Shown here piece by piece: positions 44,146-52,971 of a stretch of 64,000 bases of DNA (within the stretch, counting starts at the first letter, position 1; each line of letters opens with the position of its first letter). The notes below the pieces were generated by a model. That model was given only the letters and a program-made list of their open reading frames with translations, was not told the origin of the DNA and did no database searches. The position numbers and the translations under genes are program-made. This DNA comes from Paracoccus methylovorus (GTDB lineage: Bacteria > Pseudomonadota > Alphaproteobacteria > Rhodobacterales > Rhodobacteraceae): positions 124,001 through 188,000 of the forward strand of contig NZ_CP070369.1 of the NCBI RefSeq assembly GCF_016919705.1, read 5' to 3'.

Positions 44146-45240
44146 ATGGATCAGATTGCGGTCGCCGTCATAGGTGCAGGGGCCATCGGACGAACTCATA
44201 TAGACACGCTGGCGCGCGTGCCGGGGATGCGGCTTTCGGCGCTGGTCGAGCCTGCCCCGGCTGGCCGTGCTCTGGCGGAATCTCTTGGGGTGCCTTGCCT
44301 GACGGATGTGCAGGCGCTGCTTGATTCAGGCTTGGCTCAGGCTGCTATCGTGGCCACGCCCAACGAAACCCATCTGCCTGTTTCCCAAGCTCTTTTGCGC
44401 GCCGGGGTTCCGGTGCTGCTGGAAAAGCCTGTGGCCGAGAGCCTGGAATCGGCGCTGCAACTGATCGCCGTGGGGGATCGGACCGGTGTGCCGCTGCTGA
44501 TCGGTCATCATCGCCGCCACAACCCGATCATTCGCGCCGCGCATAGAGCCATTCAGGACGGTGCGCTTGGGGATCTGGTCATGGCGACGGTGACCTGTTC
44601 GCTGGCCAAGCCGGATGGCTATTTCGCCGCCCCCTGGCGCAGCAGCAAAGGCGCGGGCGGGCCGCTGCTGATCAATCTGGTCCACGAAATCGACCTCTTG
44701 CGGTATTTCTTTGGCGAGATTGCCGACGTGCAGGCCATCGCCAGCCACGCCAGCCGCGGTTTCCCGGTCGAGGATACGGCGGCGGTCTGCCTGACCTTTG
44801 CGAAAGGTGGGCTGGCCACGCTGTGCATCTCGGATGCGGCGGTCGGGCCTTGGGCATGGGATTTGACGGCGGGCGAGAACATGGCGCGTTTCCCCGCGCA
44901 TGCCGTCTCGGCGCATCATTATGCCGGCACGCTGGCGGGCTTGTCGCTGCCCGACCTGACCCTGTGGCGTCCCGAGGGCCCCCCGGACTGGACCCGGCAA
45001 CTGTCGCCGCAGCAGGTTCCCGTCAGCCATGGCGACCCCTATGAGGCGCAGCTTGCGCATTTCGCCGACCTGATCCGCAGCGGCGGGGCACCTCGGGTTT
45101 CGGCACGCGACGCCACCGCGAACCTGATCGTGCTGGATGCCATCCGCGCTGCGGCCGAGACGGGACATCGTGTCGCGGTTGACCTTTCGGTGCTGAACCC
45201 TGAACCTGAAACTGTCTTCAACAACGGAAGCAGATCATGA
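44146..45240 (+). CDS. Gfo/Idh/MocA-family oxidoreductase
   Basis: A 364-residue NAD(P)-dependent dehydrogenase. The Rossmann motif is GAGAIGRTH (about residue 8), the catalytic lysine motif is LLEKPVAES (about 95), and the beta-sheet dimer domain covers about 120-360 with LVHEIDLLRYFFGE. Members oxidise sugars, inositols and other polyols. It leads the IclR/flavoprotein/NIPSNAP/TIM-barrel operon, suggesting a cyclic polyol or hydroaromatic acid as substrate. Its stop overlaps the IclR start (45237-45240). Confidence 0.9.
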   Translation: MDQIAVAVIGAGAIGRTHIDTLARVPGMRLSALVEPAPAGRALAESLGVPCLTDVQALLDSGLAQAAIVATPNETHLPVSQALLRAGVPVLLEKPVAESLESALQLIAVGDRTGVPLLIGHHRRHNPIIRAAHRAIQDGALGDLVMATVTCSLAKPDGYFAAPWRSSKGAGGPLLINLVHEIDLLRYFFGEIADVQAIASHASRGFPVEDTAAVCLTFAKGGLATLCISDAAVGPWAWDLTAGENMARFPAHAVSAHHYAGTLAGLSLPDLTLWRPEGPPDWTRQLSPQQVPVSHGDPYEAQLAHFADLIRSGGAPRVSARDATANLIVLDAIRAAAETGHRVAVDLSVLNPEPETVFNNGSRS

Positions 45241-46073
45241 GCAGCGTTCTGGAAAAGTCACTCGCCATCGTCGAACTCTTGGTGGATCAGCCGATGGGCA
45301 TGCCTGTCACGGTCATCGCAGCGGCGACCAGCCAGCCAGCCAGCGGGGTCCATCGCACCCTGCAAGAGCTTGCCCGTCTGGGCTATGTCCGCCAGTTGCA
45401 GTCGGGCGGCGATTACGCGCTGACGATCAAACTGCCGGCACTGGGCCTTGGCTTCATGGGGCGCGCCGGCATCACCGACGTCGCGCAGCCGGTGCTGGAC
45501 CAGCTTGCCGCCGACACCGGAGAGTTGATCCGGCTGTCCATGGTCGATGCAGACCGGCTGATCTGGGTGGCGGTGGCGCAGGGGGCGACACGGGGTCTGC
45601 GCTACGACCCCGGACAGGAACAGGGCGTGGTGGTGCATCTGGCCAGTTCGTCGGGCGGCAAGGCATGGCTTGCCAGCATGAGCGACGACGAGGCACTGGC
45701 CCGCGTCGGCTCGCAAGGGCTGCTGCGCGAGGCCGAAGGCGCAGGGCCGAATGCGCCGGGCAGCATCACCTTGCTGCTTCAGCAACTGGCCGAGGCGCGG
45801 GCGCGCGGCTATGCCACCGCGGTGGACAGCTATATCGCCGGCATGGCGGCCATGGCGGTGCCTGTGCGCTATCACGGCACCGGGCCGGTGCTGGGTTGTT
45901 TGTCCATTGCCGGTCCGGCGGTGCGCATGACGCCGACCCGCATGGCGGAACTGGCGCCGCGTCTTCAGGAAGCGGCAGCCGAGTTGGGCACGGCCGCCGC
46001 AGGAATCAAGTATTTTCAGGCGAATGTCAGGGCCATCGATGCCGATGCCGAAAACGGACGGAAAAGCGCATAG
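45237..46073 (+). CDS. IclR-family regulator of the hydroaromatic-like operon
   Basis: A 278-residue IclR protein: HTH about residues 5-65 (VLEKSLAIVELLVDQPMGMP, GVHRTLQELARLGY) and effector domain about 80-250. It is embedded as gene two of the operon it probably controls, like the IclR at 8544. It is the best candidate to bind the 44057-44080 site and so perhaps the similar sites at 25618 and 12456. Effector unknown. Confidence 0.88.
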   Translation: MSSVLEKSLAIVELLVDQPMGMPVTVIAAATSQPASGVHRTLQELARLGYVRQLQSGGDYALTIKLPALGLGFMGRAGITDVAQPVLDQLAADTGELIRLSMVDADRLIWVAVAQGATRGLRYDPGQEQGVVVHLASSSGGKAWLASMSDDEALARVGSQGLLREAEGAGPNAPGSITLLLQQLAEARARGYATAVDSYIAGMAAMAVPVRYHGTGPVLGCLSIAGPAVRMTPTRMAELAPRLQEAAAELGTAAAGIKYFQANVRAIDADAENGRKSA

Positions 46074-46111
46074 GCGTTTTCCCGGCTCGCGCCCCTGACG
46101 GGCAGGAGAGA

Positions 46112-47845
46112 ATGGAAGCTTCATCCGAACGCAGGCTGACCTGCGATGTGCTGGTTATTGGCTCGGGGGCCTCGGGGCTGGCGGCGGCGGTTACCGCGGC
46201 ACATTTCGGGCTGCGCGTGGTGCTGGCCGAGAAAGAGCCGGTTTTTGGCGGCACCACCGCCTGGTCGGGGGGCTGGCTTTGGATCCCGCGCAATCCGCTG
46301 GCGCGGGCGGCCGGCATCGACGAGCCGCTGGAAGCCCCGCGTGAATACCTCAAGAGCGAGTTGGGCAACCGCGCCAACGATCCCCGGATCGAAGTTTTTC
46401 TGGAAAATGGCCCCGAGATGGTCAGCTTTTTTCAGGACCACACCCAGATGCGCTGGGTCGATGGCAACAGCATCCCGGATTTTCACCAGACGCCGGGGGC
46501 GGCCAAGGGGGGGCGTTCGGTTTCGGTCATGCCCTATGACGGGCGGGCCTTGGGCGAATGGATCGGCAAGCTGCGCCCGCCGCTGGACGTGGTCAGCCTT
46601 TGGGGCATGGGCATCGCCAGCGGTGCTGACATGCGCCACTTCTTTTCGGTCCGCCGCAGCCCGCGTTCGGCGCTGTATGCGGCAGGGCGTGTCCTGCGGC
46701 ATCTGCGCGATCTGGCGTTGCGGCGGCGGGGAATGCAGCTTGTGAACGGCAATGCGCTGGTGGCGCGGCTGATGCGCTCGGCCTTGGACAAGGGCGTGAC
46801 GCTGCTCGACAGCGCGCCGGTGGTGGCTTTGCAGCGCGAGGACGGGCGGGTCACCGGTGCCCGTCTTGCCACGCCTCAGGGCGAGGTGCTGGTGCAGGCC
46901 GCGCGCGGCGTCGTGCTGGCGACGGGCGGGTTTCCGCATGATCCGGCGCGGTTGGATGCGCTTGCGCCGCAGGCGGGCGGCGGGGCGGGGCATTTCTCGG
47001 CCGCGCCCCGGTCCAACACCGGCGACGGGCTGCGACTGGCCGAGGCCGCAGGCGCCTTGGTGGATGACGAGCTTGCCGCGAATGTCGCGCTGGCCCCGGT
47101 TTCGCTGGTGCCGCGCCCGGATGGCTCGACCGCGCATTTCCCGCATCTGGTCGAGCGCGCCAAGCCGGGCATCATCGCCGTGACCCCGCAAGGCCGTCGC
47201 TTTGCCAGCGAGGCCGACAGCTATCACGATTTCATGCAGGCGCTGATTGCCGCCACGCCTCAGGGAAGCGCACCCCAGTGCTGGCTGATCGCCGATCACA
47301 AGGCGCAGCGCCGCTGGGGGCTTGGGTGGACGAAGCCCTTTCCCTTTCCGTTGGGTCCGGCGATCCGCAGCGGTTATCTGAAACGCGGCCGCACGCTGGA
47401 AGAGCTGGCCCGCGCCTGCGACATTCCCGGCGTCACGCTGGTCGAAACCGTGGCGCGCTTCAACACCCATGCCGCGCAGGGGCGCGATCCCGATTTTCAT
47501 CGCGGCGAAAGCCTTTACAACCGCGTGCAGGGCGACATGGAGCACGTCCCCAACCCCTCGCTCGCGCCGCTGGCAAAGGGGCCGTTCTATGCGGTCAGGA
47601 TCGTGCCCGGATCGCTTGGCACCTTTGCCGGCGTCAGGACCGACGCGGCGGCGCGGGTGCTGGATGCGCAGGCGCGGCCAATTCCGGGACTGTTTGCGAT
47701 CGGCAACGACATGGCCTCGATCATGGGCGGCCATTACCCGTCGGGCGGCATCACGCTGGGGCCCGGCATGACATTCGGCTATATCGCCGGCCGCGTTCTG
47801 GCCGGCCAGCCCGTGACGGGGCTTTCACAGGAGGAAAACGCATGA
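46112..47845 (+). CDS. FAD-dependent dehydrogenase (KstD/fumarate-reductase-like flavoprotein)
   Basis: A 577-residue FAD_binding_2 flavoprotein. The dinucleotide motif IGSGASGLAAAVTAAHFG lies near residue 15, GGTTAWSGGWLWIP follows, and the C-terminal FAD/substrate motif is NDMASIMGGHYPSGGITLGP. This pattern matches 3-ketosteroid delta-1-dehydrogenases and cyclic-ketone desaturases, where the Tyr of the YPSGG motif takes part in catalysis. It has no signal peptide, so it acts in the cytoplasm. AGGAGAG precedes the ATG at 46112. Desaturation of a cyclic keto acid toward an aromatic ring would fit the operon (inference). Confidence 0.88.
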   Translation: MEASSERRLTCDVLVIGSGASGLAAAVTAAHFGLRVVLAEKEPVFGGTTAWSGGWLWIPRNPLARAAGIDEPLEAPREYLKSELGNRANDPRIEVFLENGPEMVSFFQDHTQMRWVDGNSIPDFHQTPGAAKGGRSVSVMPYDGRALGEWIGKLRPPLDVVSLWGMGIASGADMRHFFSVRRSPRSALYAAGRVLRHLRDLALRRRGMQLVNGNALVARLMRSALDKGVTLLDSAPVVALQREDGRVTGARLATPQGEVLVQAARGVVLATGGFPHDPARLDALAPQAGGGAGHFSAAPRSNTGDGLRLAEAAGALVDDELAANVALAPVSLVPRPDGSTAHFPHLVERAKPGIIAVTPQGRRFASEADSYHDFMQALIAATPQGSAPQCWLIADHKAQRRWGLGWTKPFPFPLGPAIRSGYLKRGRTLEELARACDIPGVTLVETVARFNTHAAQGRDPDFHRGESLYNRVQGDMEHVPNPSLAPLAKGPFYAVRIVPGSLGTFAGVRTDAAARVLDAQARPIPGLFAIGNDMASIMGGHYPSGGITLGPGMTFGYIAGRVLAGQPVTGLSQEENA

Positions 47846-48453
47846 GCTATTACGAACTCGCCACGCTGGACACGGTGATCTTCGGTGCCGGCAAGGCCGC
47901 GCCGGGGATCGAGGCATGGGTGGCACAGGGGCAGGGCCGGCTGTGCGGTGCATGGGGCACCGACATCGGCACGCTGAACCGGGTCTTTGTCCTGCGCGCC
48001 TTTGACAGCCTTGCGCAGCTTTACGACGAACGCGAACGCGCCTTGCGGTCGGACAACCCCTTTGGCTGTACCGAGCAACTGGTGCGGCTGTCGATGGAGG
48101 GCTATCGGGCGCTGGATTTCCTGCCCCCGGTTCAGGCGGGCAGTTTTGGCCCGGTCTATGAGTTCCGCACCTACAGGACCAAGGTGAACGGCATTGTCCC
48201 GACGATGGAGAAATGGCGCGAGGCCGTGCCCCCGCGCGAGGCTTATTCGAAACTGACCGTCGCCATGTATGGTCTGGACGGAGAGCCGCGGCTGACCCAG
48301 ATCTGGCCCTATGAAAGCCTGACCGCGCGGTCCGAGGCGCGGGCGAAGTCCGTGGCCGACAGCAAATGGCCGCCCAAAGGTGGCCCGGACTGGCTGTCGC
48401 CCGACATGACCAGCCAGATCGCCATGCCGCTTGCCTTCTCTCCGCTCAAGTGA
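47842..48453 (+). CDS. NIPSNAP-family protein
   Basis: A 203-residue protein with two ferredoxin-like alpha/beta repeats; the second (GPVYEFRTYRTKVNGIVPTM, about residues 105-200) is the NIPSNAP signature. Family function is poorly defined, but members recur next to ring-modifying oxidoreductases. An ATGA overlap joins it to the flavoprotein gene, and a GGAGG lies in front. It may be an accessory or substrate-handling factor. Confidence 0.85.
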   Translation: MSYYELATLDTVIFGAGKAAPGIEAWVAQGQGRLCGAWGTDIGTLNRVFVLRAFDSLAQLYDERERALRSDNPFGCTEQLVRLSMEGYRALDFLPPVQAGSFGPVYEFRTYRTKVNGIVPTMEKWREAVPPREAYSKLTVAMYGLDGEPRLTQIWPYESLTARSEARAKSVADSKWPPKGGPDWLSPDMTSQIAMPLAFSPLK

Positions 48454-48460
48454 GGGGCCG

Positions 48461-49291
48461 ATGACGCATCCGCTTTCGCTGGCCTTCCTGACCACATTCG
48501 AGGTCGCCCCGGTCGAGGCCGTCCGCATCGCCGCCGCCACCGGCTATGATATGGTCGGGCTGCGCATCCTGCCCGCCGCGCCGGGGGCCGAGGCGGATTA
48601 TCCGCTGCTGACCGACGACCGCGCGCTGGCCGAGGTCCGCGCGGCGCTGGACGATACCGGCGTCCGCATCGGCGATGTCGAGATCATCCGGCTGAAGCCC
48701 GAAAACGACTGGGACTTGTTCGCGCGTTTCTGCGCCCGCTGTCAGGCGTTGGGCGCGCGCCATGTCCTGGTGGCCGGCGACGATGGCGATACGGTGCGGC
48801 TGACCGAAAACTTTGCGCGGTTTTGCGATCTTGCCGCGCCGCATGGGCTGACGGCGGATCTGGAGTTCATGCCCTGGACCGCCGTGCCTGATCTGATCGC
48901 GGCGCAAAAGATCGTCGAGGCGGCGGATCGGCCCAATGGCGGCGTGCTGGTCGATGCGCTGCATTTCGACCGCTCGGGCGGCACGCTGCAGCAGGTCGCG
49001 GCGCTGCCGCGCAACCGCGTGAACTATGTCCAGTTCTGCGACGGCGCGGTGCCCTTTGATCCCAGCGACGAAGCGCTGATCCACATTGCGCGAAACGAGC
49101 GATTGTTTCCGGGGCAGGGCGGCATCGACCTGATCGGGTTGGCGCAGGCGATCCCCGAAGGCGTGATCATCAGCGTCGAGGTGCCGCATCGCGCGCTCTC
49201 GGGCAAAGTCGATGCGCTTGGTCGCGCTGCTATGGCCCATGCCGCAACCATGGCGATCCTGCGGGCGGCGGGACGCGCGCCCGCCGCCTGA
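48461..49291 (+). CDS. TIM-barrel sugar-phosphate isomerase/epimerase family (possible dehydroshikimate-dehydratase-like)
   Basis: A 276-residue AP_endonuc_2 TIM barrel. Likely metal ligands are the Glu in ADLEFMPW (about 138), Asp and His in VDALHFD (about 168), the Gln in NYVQFCDG and the Glu in ISVEVPH (about 238). The family spans isomerases, epimerases and single-domain dehydroshikimate dehydratases that make protocatechuate. It is the last gene of the operon. With an AroE-like dehydrogenase next door and pca genes in the window, the dehydratase role is worth testing, but the sequence does not settle it. Confidence 0.78.
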   Translation: MTHPLSLAFLTTFEVAPVEAVRIAAATGYDMVGLRILPAAPGAEADYPLLTDDRALAEVRAALDDTGVRIGDVEIIRLKPENDWDLFARFCARCQALGARHVLVAGDDGDTVRLTENFARFCDLAAPHGLTADLEFMPWTAVPDLIAAQKIVEAADRPNGGVLVDALHFDRSGGTLQQVAALPRNRVNYVQFCDGAVPFDPSDEALIHIARNERLFPGQGGIDLIGLAQAIPEGVIISVEVPHRALSGKVDALGRAAMAHAATMAILRAAGRAPAA

Positions 49292-49409
49292 CCGGGATCG
49301 CCCATCCATTCAGTTCCTTGCGGTGCGCAAGGCGGGGGCGGGCAAGGCCCGGATTGCACCTGCGCCCTTTCCCGGCTTCAATGGCGAAGGTTCCAGACAG
49401 CGGGGAAAC

Positions 49410-50261
49410 ATGCAGGGTGCAGCGGCCGGGCATCGGGTGATCGACGGGATATTGCAGGGCATGGGCCTGCGTTCGGCAGCGTTCATCGTCACCGTTTATG
49501 GCGATGTCGTTGTGCCGCGCGGCGGTGTGCTGTGGACCGGGACGCTGATCGAGGTTTGCGAGCGGGTGGGCATCAGCGAATCGTTGGTGCGCACCGCCGT
49601 ATCGCGTCTTGTCGCCGCCCATCGGTTGCGGGGCGAACGGCTGGGGCGGCGCAGCTATTACCGGCTGGACGCCTCGGCCCAGCGTGAATTCGACCAAGCG
49701 GCGGGGCTGCTTTACAAGGCCGAGGTCCCATCGCAGGGCTGGCAGATCCTGCATGCGCCCGACCTGTCCGAGGATGCGGCCCGCCACCAGCGCATGGGGC
49801 ACATGGGCGGCTCGGTCTTTATCCGCCCCGATCGGGGTCAGGCGCTGCCCGAGGGGGCCTTGCTGTTGCGCGCCCCGGACCCGCCAGAGCTGGGGCGGAT
49901 CGGGCAGTTCTGGGACCTCTCGGCGCTGCACCAGCGCTATCTGGACATGCTGGCGCGGTTTGCGCCGCTGGCCGAGGCAGGTCCGGCGATCTCCGACGAG
50001 ATGGCGTTGATCGCCCGTTTGCTGCTGGTGCATGACTATCGCGGGGTTCTGCTGCGCGATCCGCGACTGCCGCAAGGGGCGCTGCCGCCAGACTGGAAAG
50101 GGCACGAGGCGCGGGCGCTGTTTCGACGCCTGTATCGGCAGCTTTCCCCGGATGCGGACCGCTGGATCGGGGCGCATTTCGAAGGCCACGATGGCTTTTT
50201 GCCCGAAACCACCCGGGAAAGCGAGTTGCGGCTGGTTGAACTTTCCAGCACAACTCAATGA
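49410..50261 (+). CDS. paaX: Phenylacetate operon repressor PaaX
   Basis: A 283-residue PaaX: N-terminal winged helix (LRSAAFIVTVYGDVVVPRGG, then LVRTAVSRLVAAHRL), a central domain with GWQILHAP, and the C-terminal domain containing YRGVLLRDPRLPQ. PaaX represses paa genes and is released by phenylacetyl-CoA. The ATG at 49410 gives normal length; upstream in-frame sequence overlaps the previous gene. It precedes the paa operon, separated by a 148-bp regulatory gap. Confidence 0.9.
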   Translation: MQGAAAGHRVIDGILQGMGLRSAAFIVTVYGDVVVPRGGVLWTGTLIEVCERVGISESLVRTAVSRLVAAHRLRGERLGRRSYYRLDASAQREFDQAAGLLYKAEVPSQGWQILHAPDLSEDAARHQRMGHMGGSVFIRPDRGQALPEGALLLRAPDPPELGRIGQFWDLSALHQRYLDMLARFAPLAEAGPAISDEMALIARLLLVHDYRGVLLRDPRLPQGALPPDWKGHEARALFRRLYRQLSPDADRWIGAHFEGHDGFLPETTRESELRLVELSSTTQ

Positions 50262-50289
50262 ATCATAAAATTTATATTTTTCACATCTT

Positions 50290-50334
50290 AAAACATCACA
50301 CATAGCTGCAAGAAAATTCTTTCTTTGTGATGTT
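50290..50334. promoter_or_regulatory. Inverted repeat, candidate PaaX operator
   Basis: AAACATCACA (50290-50299) and TGTGATGTTT (50325-50334) are exact reverse complements 25 nt apart in a strongly AT-rich promoter. The TGTGAT half resembles the known PaaX box. A smaller palindrome AAGAA/TTCTT (50309-50320) sits between the arms. Position and half-site support PaaX; binding is inferred. Confidence 0.6.
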
Positions 50335-50348
50335 TGAGCGCATATAAC

Positions 50349-50364
50349 TGACCAACCGGTCGGT
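50349..50364. promoter_or_regulatory. TetR-type box, candidate PaaR operator 1
   Basis: TGACCAACCGGTCGGT matches the pattern TGACC-N2-CCGGTCGGT, which recurs on the minus strand at 61922-61937 before paaG. It is a near-palindrome, as expected for a TetR dimer, and lies 46 bp before the thiolase start. The TetR regulator at 58549 is the likely binder. Confidence 0.65.
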
Positions 50365-50409
50365 GAATTGGAGAATCACCGGCCTTCGCCAAAAATTATG
50401 GGAGAGAGC

Positions 50410-51615
50410 ATGCAGGACGCCTTCATCTGTGATGCGGTGCGCACGCCGATTGGTCGCTATGGCGGGGCGCTGGCCTCGGTCCGGGCGGACGATCTGGCCG
50501 CGCTGCCACTGAAAGCCCTGATGGAGCGCAACCCCGGCGTGGATTGGTCGGCTGTCGATGATCTGATCTATGGCTGCGCCAATCAGGCCGGCGAGGATAA
50601 CCGCAACGTCGGACGCATGGCGGTGCTGCTGGCCGGAATGCCGGTGGGCGTGCCGGCAACCACGGTGAACCGGCTTTGCGGATCAGGGATGGACGCGGTC
50701 GGCATGGCGGCCCGTGCGATCAAGGCGGGGGATTGCGATTTCGTCATCGCCGGCGGCGTCGAAAGCATGTCCCGCGCGCCCTTCGTAATGCCCAAGGCGG
50801 AAGCCGCCTTTTCCCGAGCCAATGCCGTCTATGACACCACCATCGGCTGGCGCTTCGTGAACCCGGCGATGAAGGCGCAGTTCGGCATCGACAGCATGCC
50901 GCAGACCGCCGACAATGTGGCGGCCGATTTCGCCATCAGCCGCGCCGATCAGGACGCCTTTGCCGCTCGCAGCCAGGCCCGCTGGGAAGCCGCGCACAAG
51001 TCCGGCGTCTTTGCCGATGAGATCGTGCCCGTCTCGATCCCGCAGAAAAAGGGCGAGCCCGTCGTCTTTGATACCGATGAACACCCGCGCCCCGGCACCA
51101 CGGCCGAAGTGCTGGCCAAGCTTCGGGGCGTGAACGGCGCCGACCTGACGGTCACAGCCGGCAATGCTTCGGGTGTGAACGACGGCGCTGCCGCCTTGGC
51201 GATCCTGTCGGGCGCTGCGGCGCAACGGCACGGCCTGACGCCCCGGGCGCGCATCGTCGCCATGGCCGCAGCCGGGGTCGAACCGCGCATCATGGGCATC
51301 GGCCCGGCGCCTGCCGCCAAAAAGGTGCTGGCGCGCGCGGGACTGACCATCGGGCAGATGGATGTGATAGAATTGAACGAGGCCTTTGCCAGTCAGGCGC
51401 TGGCGACTCTGCGCGACCTTGGCCTGCCCGACGACGCCGCCCATGTGAACCCGAACGGCGGCGCTATTGCCATCGGCCATCCGCTTGGCATGTCCGGGGC
51501 CCGGCTTGTGACGACCGCGATGTATCAACTGCATCGCAGCGGAGGGCGTTATGCGCTTTGCGCCATGTGCATCGGTGTGGGGCAGGGCATTGCCCTTATC
51601 CTCGAACGCGTTTGA
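50410..51615 (+). CDS. paaJ: 3-oxoadipyl-CoA/3-oxo-5,6-dehydrosuberyl-CoA thiolase
   Basis: A 401-residue thiolase closely related to PcaF of this window: Cys in [10 protein letters not shown] (about 90), His in [12 protein letters not shown], Cys in MCIGVGQG. It should act at the two thiolytic steps of phenylacetate breakdown. GGAGAGAG sits at 50401 before the ATG at 50410; earlier in-frame ATGs (50368, 50398) lie in or near the operator. First gene of the paa operon, an unusual lead position. Confidence 0.88.
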   Translation: MQDAFICDAVRTPIGRYGGALASVRADDLAALPLKALMERNPGVDWSAVDDLIYGCANQAGEDNRNVGRMAVLLAGMPVGVPATTVNRLCGSGMDAVGMAARAIKAGDCDFVIAGGVESMSRAPFVMPKAEAAFSRANAVYDTTIGWRFVNPAMKAQFGIDSMPQTADNVAADFAISRADQDAFAARSQARWEAAHKSGVFADEIVPVSIPQKKGEPVVFDTDEHPRPGTTAEVLAKLRGVNGADLTVTAGNASGVNDGAAALAILSGAAAQRHGLTPRARIVAMAAAGVEPRIMGIGPAPAAKKVLARAGLTIGQMDVIELNEAFASQALATLRDLGLPDDAAHVNPNGGAIAIGHPLGMSGARLVTTAMYQLHRSGGRYALCAMCIGVGQGIALILERV

Positions 51616-51633
51616 TCCAGGGAGAAGTTTGTC

Positions 51634-52626
51634 ATGTATGCCCAGCTTGTGAAGTCCGAAGGGACCAAACCCCGCGAGGAGATGACCCCCGAGGAAATCG
51701 CCTTTCAAGAACGTATTGACCGCGGTGAAAAGGTCGAGCCCAAGGAGTGGATGCCCGAGGGCTATCGCAAGACGCTGATCCGCCAGATCGGCCAGCACGC
51801 CCATAGCGAGATCGTGGGCCAACTGCCCGAGGGCAACTGGATCACCCGCGCCCCCACGCTGGAGCGCAAGGCGATCCTGCTGGCCAAGGTGCAGGACGAG
51901 GCCGGGCATGGGCTGTATCTGTATTCCGCCGCCGAGACGCTGGGCGTATCGCGCGACGAGCTGATGGAGCTGCTGCACGCCGGCAAGATGAAATATTCCT
52001 CGATCTTCAACTATCCGACGCTGACATGGGCCGACATGGGCGCCGTGGGCTGGCTGGTGGATGGCGCGGCGATCATGAACCAGGTGCCGCTGCAACGCAC
52101 CTCTTACGGTCCCTATTCCCGCGCCATGATCCGCATCTGCAAAGAGGAAAGCTTTCACCAGCGCCAAGGCTACGCCATCATGATGAAGATGGCGCAGGGC
52201 ACGCCGGCGCAGAAACGGATGGCGCAGGACGCGCTGAACCGGCTTTGGTATCCGTCGCTGATGATGTTCGGTCCCTCTGACAAGGACTCGGTCCATTCGG
52301 CCCAATCCATGGCCTGGAAGATCAAGATCAACACCAATGACGAGCTGCGGCAGAAATTCGTCGATCAGACCGTGCCGCAGGCCGAATATCTGGGGCTGAC
52401 CGTCCCCGACCCGAACCTGAAATGGAACGAGGAAAAGGGCGGCTATGACTTCAGCGAGCCGGACTGGTCGGAATTCTTCGACGTGATCGCCGGCAACGGC
52501 CCTTGCAACAAGGACCGGCTGGGCGCCCGGGTCAAGGCATGGGACGACGGCGCATGGTTCCGCGAGGGGCTGATGGCCCATGCCGAAAAAGCCGCCGCCC
52601 GCCGCGCCCACGTCGCAGCCGAGTAA
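51634..52626 (+). CDS. paaA: Phenylacetyl-CoA epoxidase subunit A
   Basis: A 330-residue catalytic diiron subunit. Iron ligands are visible in [17 protein letters not shown] (ExxH, about 88) and [11 protein letters not shown] (ExxxH region, about 175). With PaaBCDE it converts phenylacetyl-CoA to the 1,2-epoxide using O2. The C-terminal alanine/arginine-rich tail is slightly longer than in E. coli. Confidence 0.95.
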   Translation: MYAQLVKSEGTKPREEMTPEEIAFQERIDRGEKVEPKEWMPEGYRKTLIRQIGQHAHSEIVGQLPEGNWITRAPTLERKAILLAKVQDEAGHGLYLYSAAETLGVSRDELMELLHAGKMKYSSIFNYPTLTWADMGAVGWLVDGAAIMNQVPLQRTSYGPYSRAMIRICKEESFHQRQGYAIMMKMAQGTPAQKRMAQDALNRLWYPSLMMFGPSDKDSVHSAQSMAWKIKINTNDELRQKFVDQTVPQAEYLGLTVPDPNLKWNEEKGGYDFSEPDWSEFFDVIAGNGPCNKDRLGARVKAWDDGAWFREGLMAHAEKAAARRAHVAAE

Positions 52627-52686
52627 CAGGCCCACCGCCAGGAACACGCGCCACCCGCGTGAAAGCCAAGTTTAGGGGAGAGAACA

Positions 52687-52971
52687 ATGTCCAAGGAATG
52701 GCCGCTCTGGGAAATCTTCATCCGGGGTCAGCACGGGCTGAACCACCGCCATGTCGGCAGCCTGCATGCGCCGGACGCCGAAATGGCGATCATGAACGCC
52801 CGCGACGTCTATACCCGCCGCAACGAAGGCGTCTCGATCTGGGTCGTGCCCTCGGCGCAGATCACCGCCTCCAGCCCCTCGGACAAGGGGCCGCTGTTCG
52901 AGCCTTCGAACTCCAAGGTCTATCGCCACCCGACCTTTTTCGACATTCCTGAAGAAGTGGGGCATATGTGA
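52687..52971 (+). CDS. paaB: Phenylacetyl-CoA epoxidase subunit B
   Basis: A 94-residue PaaB: MSKEWPLWEIFIRGQHGLNH, the VGSLHAPDAEMAIMNARDVY core and a closing FFDIPEEVGHM. The small bridging subunit of the epoxidase. GGGGAGAG precedes the ATG, and the stop overlaps the paaC start. Confidence 0.95.
   Translation: MSKEWPLWEIFIRGQHGLNHRHVGSLHAPDAEMAIMNARDVYTRRNEGVSIWVVPSAQITASSPSDKGPLFEPSNSKVYRHPTFFDIPEEVGHM

Noticed and set aside
45665..46111. In-frame 149-codon extension upstream of the flavoprotein
   Set aside because: It overlaps the IclR gene in another frame and is arginine-rich nonsense; a strong ribosome site marks the real start at 46112.
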